Translations under genes and position numbers: made by a program | In this document: piece after piece, positions 1 through 5,683 of the stretch | Position numbering within the stretch: position 1 is the first letter of the stretch | Layout: each line of letters begins with the position of its first letter | From: Acidobacteriota bacterium | GTDB taxonomy: Bacteria > Acidobacteriota > Terriglobia > Acidoferrales > UBA7541 | DNA: 8,034 nucleotides | Assembly: GCA_019239815.1 (NCBI GenBank) | Contig: JAFAZL010000592.1 | Location: 1 to 8,034 of the forward strand | Direction of reading: 5' to 3' | The notes under the pieces: model-generated | What the model was told of the DNA's origin: nothing | What the model saw: only the letters and a program-made list of their open reading frames with translations | Database searches by the model: none

Positions 1-1314
1 GCAGACGCAACGACGCACGCAAAAGATCAGGGCTCGAACGGCGAAGGTGGAAAATCCGCCGCGTCCGGTTCTGCCGCGGCGACCGTCGTGGAAAGCACGC
101 TTCGTGTCGATTCCGCGCGCATCGACGCCGTCATGAACCTCGTCGGCGAGCTCATCATCGGCAAGTCGATGCTTAACCGCACGCTCGCCGAATTTGACAA
201 GAGTCACGCGCACGACCCCCTGCGCTCCAAGCTGTCCGACGCACTGGCCTTCCAAGCACGTGTCCTCGATGAGTTGCACAAGTGCGTTCTGAAGATTCGC
301 ATGGTCCCCGTCGAGCAGCTTTTCCGCCGATTCCCGCGACTCGTCCGCGACGTCGCGAAACAGTGCGGCAAAGACATCGCTCTCGATCTCTCCGGACAGA
401 ATACGGATCTGGACAAGGGCATCCTCGATTCTCTCGCTGAACCGTTGATGCACATCGTCCGCAATGCCGTCGACCACGGCATCGAGAGCGCCGAAGAACG
501 TATTGCAGCTGGCAAAGCAGCGCGCGGCACGATCTACCTCAACGCATACCATCAGGGCACACAAGTCGTCATCGAAGTTCGCGATGATGGTCGCGGTATC
601 GACCTCGCCACGATCCGCGAGCATGCCGTGAAGCGCGGCCTAATCAAGGCAGAGGATGCGCAGCGCCTACCAGAAAACGAAGTCTTGAATCTGATCTTTG
701 AACCTGGGTTCAGCACGGCCTCTACGGTCACAGAAGTGTCGGGGCGCGGTGTCGGCATGGACGTCGTCCGCACCGTGATGGATCGCCTGAAAGGCACCGT
801 TCACATCAGCTCCGCCAAAAATCGCGGTACGACCATTCAGCTTCGCGCACCGCTGACGCTTGCAAGTATCCAGACGTTACTGTTCCGCGTCGGCGGTCGC
901 CTTTTCGCCGTTCCTCTGTCATCCGTTGTCGAAATCACGCGCATCACCGACGAAGAAATCCACCGCGTCGATCGCCGCGAAGTCCTGCGCCTGCGCGAAC
1001 AAGTCCTCACACTCGTACGCTTGAACAAACTGAGCCAAATCCACGCCGTCGATTCTCCGCAAGACGAAACTAAGAAAAAGAAGCGCAACTTCGTCATCGT
1101 CATTGGTGCCGCTGAAAAGCGCTTCGGTTTGCTGGTCGATAGCCTTGTAGGCGAAGAAGAGCTCGTCATCAAGGCGCTACCGTCCGACATTATCGCTAGC
1201 GACCTCGTCAGCGGCGCATCCATTTTGGGAGACGGCACAGTTGTTCTCATCCTCAACGTTCCGGCCGTTCTGCAACGTCTCTCTCGTTCCGCACCTTTGG
1301 GGGCCATCGCATGA
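1..1314 (+). CDS. cheA: Chemotaxis histidine kinase CheA, C-terminal part (P3-P4-P5); 5' end outside window
   Basis: Cytoplasmic chemosensory histidine kinase. It autophosphorylates under control of receptors and CheW and passes phosphate to CheY and CheB. Frame 1 is open from base 1, so the gene begins upstream; the 437 codons seen lack the P1 histidine domain and P2. Counting codons from base 1, about 1-31 are an Ala/Gly/Ser-rich linker, about 32-105 the P3 dimerisation helices (STLRVDSARIDAVMNLVGEL), about 106-283 the P4 ATPase and about 284-430 the CheW-like P5 domain. P4 carries the N-box HIVRNAVDHG (151-160), the G1 box DDGRG (195-199), the F-box IFEPGFS (232-238) and the G2 box GRGVGMD (248-254), so the catalytic core looks intact. 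The P5 domain contains a lysine-rich loop with KKKK near codons 358-361. The stop overlaps the cheB start (ATGA), suggesting translational coupling. A GTG at 88 is only the first start-like codon in the open frame and not a likely true start. Confidence 0.96.
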   Translation, partial: ADATTHAKDQGSNGEGGKSAASGSAAATVVESTLRVDSARIDAVMNLVGELIIGKSMLNRTLAEFDKSHAHDPLRSKLSDALAFQARVLDELHKCVLKIRMVPVEQLFRRFPRLVRDVAKQCGKDIALDLSGQNTDLDKGILDSLAEPLMHIVRNAVDHGIESAEERIAAGKAARGTIYLNAYHQGTQVVIEVRDDGRGIDLATIREHAVKRGLIKAEDAQRLPENEVLNLIFEPGFSTASTVTEVSGRGVGMDVVRTVMDRLKGTVHISSAKNRGTTIQLRAPLTLASIQTLLFRVGGRLFAVPLSSVVEITRITDEEIHRVDRREVLRLREQVLTLVRLNKLSQIHAVDSPQDETKKKKRNFVIVIGAAEKRFGLLVDSLVGEEELVIKALPSDIIASDLVSGASILGDGTVVLILNVPAVLQRLSRSAPLGAIA

Positions 1315-2480
1315 GCGAAAAAATCCGCGTTCTCGTTGTCGATGATTCGGCGCTCATGAGGAAACTCATCCCGTCGATTCTTGCACGCGATCCTGAAATT
1401 GAAGTGGTCGGCACGGCGATGGATGGTGAATTCGCCCTGAAAAAGATCGAAGAGCTTCGCCCCGATGTCGTCACGCTCGATCTGGAAATGCCGCGCATGG
1501 ATGGCATGGAGACGCTGCGCCTGATTATGCGTCGGGTCCCTATCCCTGTGATCCTGTTTAGCACGCACTCCAAAGAGGGTGCGTATTCGACATTGAAAGC
1601 CCTCGCGCTCGGCGCGGTCGATTTCATTGCCAAGCCGACCGATGCGGCGGCGGGCCATTTAGAGAAAATCGCTGATGTTTTGATCGACAAGATTAAAGTG
1701 GCCAAGCGTGCCACCGGCCGCAAGCTTCCGCCGGCCACAGTGCCGATCGATCCGCCCGCTTTCAAAAAGGGAGCGCGCTCGACCGTGCCTCCGACTCGCA
1801 TCATCGCCATCGGTGTTTCGACCGGTGGCCCGAATGCGCTGCAATACGTCTTCTCGCAGATTCCGGCCGATTTTCCTTGCTGCATCCTTGTAGTGCAACA
1901 CATGCCCGAAGGCTTCACCGAAATGTTCGCCAAGCGCCTCGACGAGTGCTGCGCGCTCGAGGTCAGCGAAGCGAAGTCCGGCGACTTGCTGCTCGCCGGC
2001 CGGGTCCTGATCTGCCCCGGCAACCGTCACATGATGGTGCGACGAATGCCCCGCGGAGACATGGCAGTTCTTTCGGATGGTGCGCCGGTAAATGGCCATC
2101 GCCCATCGGTCGATGTACTCTTCCATTCGGTCGCGCAGGAATTCTCTCTTGCGTCAGTCGGCGTTTTGATGACCGGTATGGGTGAAGACGGCGCCGAAGG
2201 TCTCGGTGTAATCAAGTCCGCCGGTGGTTTCACCATCGCGCAGAGCGAAGAAACCTGCGTCGTCAGCGGGATGCCGCGAGCCGCAATCACCAAGGGCTAC
2301 GCGAATCGCATCATCGCCCTCGAACAGATCGGCAATTTTCTCGCTTCGCAGTACGGAAGCGAACGACTCGGCGGTTCCGAGAAGTCCGACAAGCCTGAAA
2401 AAGATCGCTCTGATAGAAACGACAAGAACGAAAAGCTCGAGAAATCCGAAAGGACACCAGTTTCTTCTCAGCGCAGCTAA
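1311..2480 (+). CDS. cheB: Chemotaxis response regulator protein-glutamate methylesterase/deamidase CheB
   Basis: Removes methyl groups from receptor glutamates (and deamidates glutamines) for adaptation, activated when CheA phosphorylates its receiver domain. Receiver domain about residues 4-122: acidic pocket D11/D12, phosphoacceptor D57 in TLDLEMP, S84, and K108 in the AKP motif. The linker runs about 123-160. The methylesterase domain (about 161-345) has the triad Ser170 in GVSTGGP, His197 in VVQHMPEGF and Asp293 in TGMGEDGA, so it appears active. Residues 349-389 are an extra hydrophilic tail dense in Lys, Glu, Asp and Ser, beyond the usual CheB end, which makes the protein (389 aa) longer than the roughly 350 aa typical of the family. 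The ATG overlaps the cheA stop by 4 nt (ATGA), which fixes the start. A cheY-like gene follows after 27 nt. No cheR lies in the window. Confidence 0.97.
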   Translation: MSEKIRVLVVDDSALMRKLIPSILARDPEIEVVGTAMDGEFALKKIEELRPDVVTLDLEMPRMDGMETLRLIMRRVPIPVILFSTHSKEGAYSTLKALALGAVDFIAKPTDAAAGHLEKIADVLIDKIKVAKRATGRKLPPATVPIDPPAFKKGARSTVPPTRIIAIGVSTGGPNALQYVFSQIPADFPCCILVVQHMPEGFTEMFAKRLDECCALEVSEAKSGDLLLAGRVLICPGNRHMMVRRMPRGDMAVLSDGAPVNGHRPSVDVLFHSVAQEFSLASVGVLMTGMGEDGAEGLGVIKSAGGFTIAQSEETCVVSGMPRAAITKGYANRIIALEQIGNFLASQYGSERLGGSEKSDKPEKDRSDRNDKNEKLEKSERTPVSSQRS

Positions 2481-2507
2481 CGCCGCGCCGAGACGAAGGA
2501 GAAGGCC

Positions 2508-2960
2508 ATGCAACAGTTCGCGCCTCTGCACCGCAAAGACAATCAGTCGGTCCGCTACCTCGTAGTGGACGACTCCGTATTCGCCCGCAAAAATCTCATC
2601 AAGATGATCGAGATGTTCGGCGGGGAAGTGGCCGGTGAAGCCGGCGACGGCTTGACCGCCATCGCGGAGTTCAACCGCACCAAGCCCGACATCGTGCTCA
2701 TGGACATCACCATGCCGCAGATGGAAGGCATCGAAGCGGTCGAACGTATCGTGCGTCAGCACGCCGACGCGCGCATCGTGATGGTCAGCTCCGTCGGCTA
2801 TCAGGAGAACATTCTCGCGGCCTTGCAGAAGGGCGCGAAGCATTTCGTCCAGAAGCCCGTCAAAGCCGAAGTGTTGTACGAAATTCTGCGCTACGTGCTC
2901 AGCGACGACCCGAACGCGGCCGGTGCTCCAGTCGCGCTGGTAGGAGAACGACGCGCATGA
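2508..2960 (+). CDS. cheY: CheY-like stand-alone response regulator
   Basis: Single-domain phospho-receiver of 150 aa with no output domain, expected to diffuse from CheA to its target (flagellar switch, pilus motor or another effector). Residues 1-15 are a short N-terminal extension. The receiver fold follows with acidic residues D21/D22 (VVDDS), phosphoacceptor D66 in VLMDITMP, Ser94/Ser95 at the end of beta-4 (IVMVSS) and K116 in the QKP motif, so all key residues are present. The last 20 residues (Ala/Pro/Gly-rich, ending GERRA) extend past the receiver. An AAGGAG Shine-Dalgarno at 2496-2501, 6 nt before the ATG, decides the start. The stop overlaps the start of cheX (ATGA). Making a receiver next to its CheX phosphatase is a common arrangement, so the pair probably forms a phosphorylation/dephosphorylation unit. 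The exact CheY paralogue and its target cannot be told from the sequence. Confidence 0.93.
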   Translation: MQQFAPLHRKDNQSVRYLVVDDSVFARKNLIKMIEMFGGEVAGEAGDGLTAIAEFNRTKPDIVLMDITMPQMEGIEAVERIVRQHADARIVMVSSVGYQENILAALQKGAKHFVQKPVKAEVLYEILRYVLSDDPNAAGAPVALVGERRA

Positions 2961-3457
2961 GAATGGAACTCATCCAGCCTTTTATTAACGCCGCCGACGC
3001 CGTTTTTTCGGAGATGCTCCAGGCGCCGACGAAGATCAACGATCTCTCGATGGACGAAGAGACGTACCGGCGCAAAGGTGTCGCCGCTCACATCCTCTTC
3101 AAAGGCGACATCGAAGGCCGCGTCGTCCTCGACATCGCTCCCGAAGTCGCCTACAAGATCGCCAGCCACCTCACCGGCGGCACCGTTCAGGAAGGCGAGC
3201 AGATCGCGCGCGAAACCGTCTGCGAACTGGCGAACATGGTGATCGGAAATTCCGTCACGCTGCTCAACGATCAGGGCTTTCGCTTCAAAGTGTTTCCGCC
3301 CGAAATTCACATGAACGATCAGGGTTTGGCTGGCGGCACCGACACCGAAGCGATGGTGATCTGCATCGATACGCCGTGCGGCGAAGTGTTCCTCAACATC
3401 GCCATGCACTACATGCGCCGCCGCCGCAAAGAACGCGACGCTGTCGCCGTAGACTAG
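2957..3457 (+). CDS. cheX: CheX, CheC/CheX/FliY-family CheY-P phosphatase
   Basis: 166-aa protein of the CheX type. Members of this family hydrolyse CheY-phosphate and reset the signal in bacteria that lack CheZ. The start (MRMELIQPFINAADAVF) and the single active-site helix ETVCELANMVIGN fit the family. The conserved Glu and Asn of the E-x-x-N motif are E90 and N93, which in characterised members position the attacking water; only one such helix is seen, as in CheX, whereas CheC usually has two. The chain ends in an unusual basic stretch, MRRRRKERDAVAVD. The ATG overlaps the upstream receiver stop by 4 nt, and an AGGAG at 2942-2946 lies 10 nt upstream. It is the last gene of the operon and is followed by a strong hairpin. 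CheX versus a CheC/FliY relative is judged from length and the single motif. Confidence 0.9.
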   Translation: MRMELIQPFINAADAVFSEMLQAPTKINDLSMDEETYRRKGVAAHILFKGDIEGRVVLDIAPEVAYKIASHLTGGTVQEGEQIARETVCELANMVIGNSVTLLNDQGFRFKVFPPEIHMNDQGLAGGTDTEAMVICIDTPCGEVFLNIAMHYMRRRRKERDAVAVD

Positions 3458-3463
3458 ACGCGA

Positions 3464-3478
3464 CGCGCCTTAGGCGCG
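3464..3478 (+). other. Small GC-rich hairpin just after cheX
   Basis: CGCGCC (3464-3469) can pair with GGCGCG (3473-3478) around a TTA loop, 7 nt after the cheX stop. No run of T follows, so it is a poor intrinsic terminator by itself. It may protect the mRNA 3' end or be chance in GC-rich DNA. Confidence 0.25.
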
Positions 3479-3507
3479 CCACGATCCACGCACGCCGAAA
3501 ATCACGA

Positions 3508-3549
3508 TTCAAAACAATAATGCCGCCGTTAGGCGGCATTATTGTTTGA
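3508..3549. terminator. Strong palindrome, probable bidirectional terminator of the che operon and the minus-strand PilZ gene
   Basis: A perfect 16-bp inverted repeat pairs 3512-3527 with 3532-3547 around a four-base GTTA loop. It has a GC-rich top (GCCGCC/GGCGGC) and an AT-rich base. With one bulged A the pairing extends through TTCAAA/TTTGAA (3508-3513 and 3544-3549). Read from either strand, the GC-rich stem is followed by a U-rich strand (ATTATTGTTT). It lies about 55 nt after cheX and about 112 nt beyond the end of the convergent PilZ gene, where a shared terminator is expected. Confidence 0.8.
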
Positions 3550-3567
3550 ACTCAACAGGAGAGAGCC

Positions 3568-3605
3568 TGTCATCCTGAGCGCCTCCGAAGGAGGCCGAAG
3601 GATCT
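3568..3605. repeat. Dispersed hairpin repeat of the TGTCATCCTGAGC...GAAGGATCT type
   Basis: The ends TGTCATCCTGAGC (3568-3580) and GAAGGATCT (3597-3605) match the conserved ends of a short intergenic repeat that I recall as very abundant in acidobacterial genomes. The variable middle is self-complementary: GCCTCC (3581-3586) pairs with GGAGGC (3590-3595) around GAA, and ATCCT (3572-3576) pairs with AGGAT (3599-3603). Only one copy is in the window, so the repeat nature comes from prior knowledge and only the hairpin is seen here. It sits between the che terminator and the 3' end of a convergent gene, a typical place for such elements. Confidence 0.6.
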
Positions 3606-3661
3606 CAACGCCAACACGACTACAAAACTGTTCGTGGTATGAATTTCGCCGGCCTCTCTCG

Positions 3662-4498
3662 CTACGCGCCGGCCTCATTCGGCGGCCGCAAATACGCCGC
3701 CCCGTGCCGGTACAACCCCGCCGAGGGAATCGCCTGCGAAAACACAATCCGTATCGGCACAAAAATCGCCGCGCTCCCCGGCGTGAACGGCACCGCCACC
3801 TCAACGCGCGACCCTTCCTCATACTTATTGCGGCTGCGGAAGCTCAATCCGCCCTTCGACAAATCCTCGCAGACCGCGACTTCTTCTGCGAATCCACGCC
3901 GCCGGATGCACGCGAGCACGCGTGCCTTAACCCGAGTGCGATTCCGTCGCGGAATCACGCGCTCGTCGCCATTGCTCGCTGCGCCGACTTCGCTGCTCGA
4001 TTCCTGCTGAGCCTCAATCCAAATCGACGGCGAATCGCAATGCGTGCAAACGCGCGCCACGCACTTGCGCACCTCAAACGATTTCACTTCTGGCTCGTTC
4101 AAATAGACCACTTCGCGACGCTGGCAAAAACTGCATTCCATGAGGAGTCGCGCCAGCGCTTCAGGGGCGCTTTGGGGAGCAGGGAAGTCGATGTCCCAGA
4201 AATCCGCGCGCGGATCCAGAATCGCAACCGCGTAGAGGTAGCCATCGCCGTCTTGGTCAATTTCCGCAACGATCCGAGCCCTCGCGATTTTCCAGTGGTC
4301 GCCTTCGCGCTGACGTCGGATGGTCAGTTCCTGCCCGGTAAAAAGCTTTTCCGTGAGCCGGAGAACGCCGCCATTGCGGCTCACCAGCATCGTTTCTGCC
4401 TTCTGTTTGGTTTCGGCGCCGCTTCCGTTCACCCAGGATGCTTCCACGGGCATACGGAAACTCACGCGGTCGCTTTGCCGAAGGCCTTCGGGTCGCAT
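3662..4498 (-). CDS. Tandem PilZ-domain protein with a central four-cysteine (zinc-ribbon-like) module
   Basis: Probable cytoplasmic c-di-GMP-responsive protein. Residues are numbered from an in-frame TTG at 4519 (285 aa). I prefer the ATG at 4498, which is residue 8 of that frame and gives 278 aa: it is a stronger start codon with a weak purine-rich stretch upstream, but the TTG cannot be excluded. The N-terminal PilZ-like domain (about 12-105) has R14-x-x-x-R18, but the second motif is degenerate (LVSRNG instead of D/N-x-S-x-x-G), so ligand binding there is doubtful. The centre (129-161) has C129-x2-C132 and C158-x2-C161, a likely metal-binding ribbon. The C-terminal PilZ domain (about 190-280) has an arginine cluster RRNRTR (191-196) and EDLSKGG (218-224), matching RxxxR and DxSxxG, so it is the likely c-di-GMP site. 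It is divergent from a second PilZ gene and convergent with the che operon. The partner or output is unknown. Confidence 0.85.
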   Translation of the reverse strand: MRPEGLRQSDRVSFRMPVEASWVNGSGAETKQKAETMLVSRNGGVLRLTEKLFTGQELTIRRQREGDHWKIARARIVAEIDQDGDGYLYAVAILDPRADFWDIDFPAPQSAPEALARLLMECSFCQRREVVYLNEPEVKSFEVRKCVARVCTHCDSPSIWIEAQQESSSEVGAASNGDERVIPRRNRTRVKARVLACIRRRGFAEEVAVCEDLSKGGLSFRSRNKYEEGSRVEVAVPFTPGSAAIFVPIRIVFSQAIPSAGLYRHGAAYLRPPNEAGA

Positions 4499-4519
4499 AG
4501 TCTCGTTTCGTGCGGGCAA

Positions 4520-4896
4520 GTTGGTACGTTTTCAGCCTAACACGCGTCACTTTCGGTGCGTTTGTGGCATACCGCAGCCCTTGTCGTTAGGACTAATAAC
4601 ATTGAGCGTGTGTCCGAAGGGACAGTCCGGCGGCCCTTCTCGACGGCCAAGTTGAGGGCCGAAGCCATGGAGGGGCGTGAGTAGGCTCAGCCGTGGCGTT
4701 ATTAATCTTTTCGCGGTCGCGGCCGATGGAAACCTTCGTGTCTAACGCCGATCCACGTCAAAATAGAGGCTCAACAAAGCAAGGTTCCACGGCTAGGTTC
4801 CTCAATCCAGGTGGCGGAGTTCGCTGCTTTACAAGCAAGCGGCAAGCGCGTCAGGCAAACGCAACAAGCACGCTAGATCGACAATCTCGAACCGCA
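4520..4896. other. Divergent intergenic region between the two PilZ genes
   Basis: This stretch separates a leftward and a rightward PilZ gene and should hold both promoters. I see no convincing -35/-10 pair on either strand. Besides the foldable segment in its middle, the part from about 4710 to 4896 is open in the frame of the plus-strand PilZ gene, but the implied peptide is low in complexity and shows no PilZ features. It also contains a 7-base direct repeat AGGTTCC at 4782-4788 and 4795-4801, probably chance. No tRNA or small gene is evident. Confidence 0.5.
4589..4709 (+). other. Candidate structured RNA / 5' leader element (four-way junction) upstream of the plus-strand PilZ gene
   Basis: The sequence can fold into a closed multibranch structure. 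P1 pairs 4589-4600 with 4698-4709 (11 of 12 positions, one C/A mismatch, one G-U). P2 pairs TGTCC 4611-4615 with GGACA 4620-4624 around a GAAG loop. P3 pairs CGGCCC 4631-4636 with GGGCCG 4656-4661, continued by TCGAC 4640-4644 with GTTGA 4651-4655. P4 pairs GCCATGG 4664-4670 with CCGTGGC 4691-4697, with an inner TGAG/CTCA stem, and abuts P1 directly. T-rich sequence (ATCTTTT) follows. It lies in the divergent PilZ intergenic region, about 190 nt before the plus-strand gene. I do not recognise a known riboswitch. Pairing was found by eye, with no energy or covariance support. Confidence 0.4.
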
Positions 4897-5280
4897 ATGA
4901 ACTTGAGCAACGTGATCTATATGGACGAACGTATCTCCAAGAGCCAGTCAACCAAGGCTGGCGTACGTGACCGTCGTTATGCGATTCGTTTTCCCTTTGC
5001 CGCTGATGTCGAGCTGATCGACATGGAGTCGGGCGCGCGCGCTGAAGGCGTCACCTCCGATATTTCGCTGGGTGGGTGTTTCGTCTGCACCAGCAAGCCG
5101 CTTCCGGTTTCAACGCGGGTGAGAATTACTCTGACGCGCAAGGGGCAGGCCATCGAAGCGCTCGCAGTCGTGCGCATCCTCAAGCCGCGCATCGGCATGG
5201 GCATCGAGTTCATCGATGTCGAAGGCGAGTACCACGGCATCCTGTGCCGCTGGATCGAACAGATCCGCGAATCGCGGTAA
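4897..5280 (+). CDS. Single-domain PilZ protein
   Basis: A 127-aa protein from the ATG at 4897. After a short N-terminal lead (about 28 residues) comes one PilZ domain: DRRYAIRFPFAADVEL supplies R-x-x-x-R (R-Y-A-I-R), and SDISLGGCF supplies D-x-S-x-x-G. Both are canonical, so c-di-GMP binding is likely. The end, GMGIEFIDVEGEYHGILCRWIEQIRE, is the usual last strand and helix. The frame stays open upstream to a GTG at 4693 (195 aa), with another ATG at 4726, but that extension is compositionally odd, lacks domain features and overlaps the foldable leader; an ATG at 4921 is the other reasonable start. No start has a good Shine-Dalgarno. A small gene begins 9 nt after the stop and is probably co-transcribed. 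What this adaptor controls (motility, pili or polysaccharide) cannot be told. Confidence 0.88.
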   Translation: MNLSNVIYMDERISKSQSTKAGVRDRRYAIRFPFAADVELIDMESGARAEGVTSDISLGGCFVCTSKPLPVSTRVRITLTRKGQAIEALAVVRILKPRIGMGIEFIDVEGEYHGILCRWIEQIRESR

Positions 5281-5289
5281 AATCCACAC

Positions 5290-5607
5290 ATGGCTATTGA
5301 TTTACGCTCGCCGGAGTTCGAGGCTTGCATTCTGTCCGTGTGGAAGCAGGCGCTTGTGGAATCTGCCAAGCGTGTCGTAGTCGGTGGCGATTCGTATTCC
5401 GTCCGCAGAACGGCGAAGAGCAAGCTCGCGCAAGTCGATTTTGAGTTTCAGGGCGAGCCGATTCGTGGGCTCGAACAAAATCCAAAAACCCAATCGCGGT
5501 GGGCACAAATCGCGCGCAAAGGCGAGAAGGTGATGCAGTTCTTGCAGGGCGGTCGTTACGTAGCGGTAGTGTACGGCGGAAAAATCTTCACTTACGGCCA
5601 GAAGTAG
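5290..5607 (+). CDS. Uncharacterised 105-aa protein co-transcribed with the PilZ gene
   Basis: I do not recognise a named family. The start is ATG, 9 nt after the PilZ stop, with no obvious Shine-Dalgarno, so translation probably depends on reinitiation from the upstream gene. The protein is small, basic and soluble-looking, with no signal peptide or membrane segment. A predicted helical start (SPEFEACILSVWKQALVES) is followed by a basic middle (SYSVRRTAKSKLAQVDFEF), the stretch GLEQNPKTQSRWAQIARKG, and a strand-rich end (VMQFLQGGRYVAVVYGGKIF). Codon use matches its neighbours and antisense frames in the region look like shadows, so it is probably real. Tight linkage to a c-di-GMP receptor suggests a shared process, but this is inference only. 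Confidence 0.75.
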   Translation: MAIDLRSPEFEACILSVWKQALVESAKRVVVGGDSYSVRRTAKSKLAQVDFEFQGEPIRGLEQNPKTQSRWAQIARKGEKVMQFLQGGRYVAVVYGGKIFTYGQK

Positions 5608-5627
5608 GGGCGGCGCTTGCTCCGCCC
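5608..5627 (+). terminator. Weak terminator-like hairpin after the 105-aa gene
   Basis: GGGCGG (5608-5613), directly after the stop codon, can pair with CCGCCC (5622-5627) around an 8-base loop. No T-run follows, so intrinsic termination is doubtful. It lies in the 76-nt gap between convergent genes, where a terminator is expected. No better candidate was found in 5608-5683. Confidence 0.3.
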
Positions 5628-5683
5628 GGCGTCAACACAACCACGGCACATTGGGTCGAGCGGCCGCACCGGCGTCGCTCGCA

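Noticed and set aside
88..1314. cheA starting at the GTG at position 88
   Set aside because: The frame is open to base 1, and a CheA lacking P1 and P2 next to CheB/CheY would be non-functional for phosphotransfer; the gene simply starts before the window.
837..2126. Long minus-strand open frames opposite cheA and cheB
   Set aside because: Arginine- and serine-rich translations without motifs, lying fully antisense to genes with complete catalytic residues. They are by-products of GC-rich codon bias.
3542..4540. 332-codon open frame on the plus strand opposite the tandem PilZ gene
   Set aside because: It begins inside the terminator hairpin, runs through the dispersed repeat and has an Arg/His/Ala-rich composition with no domain. 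It is the antisense shadow of the minus-strand gene, which has clear PilZ motifs.
4782..4801. AGGTTCC direct repeat with 13-base period
   Set aside because: Only two 7-base copies, no third unit and no symmetry; expected by chance over this much intergenic DNA.
4589..4896. c-di-GMP-I (GEMM) riboswitch upstream of the PilZ gene
   Set aside because: The context is tempting, but the conserved GCAAACC-type and GGUAGGUAGCGGGG-type segments are absent and the junction differs. Kept only as an unassigned fold.
5290..5607. KTSC-domain assignment for the 105-aa protein
   Set aside because: The strand-rich C-terminal stretch is superficially similar, but the characteristic K-T-S-C and tyrosine pattern is missing.
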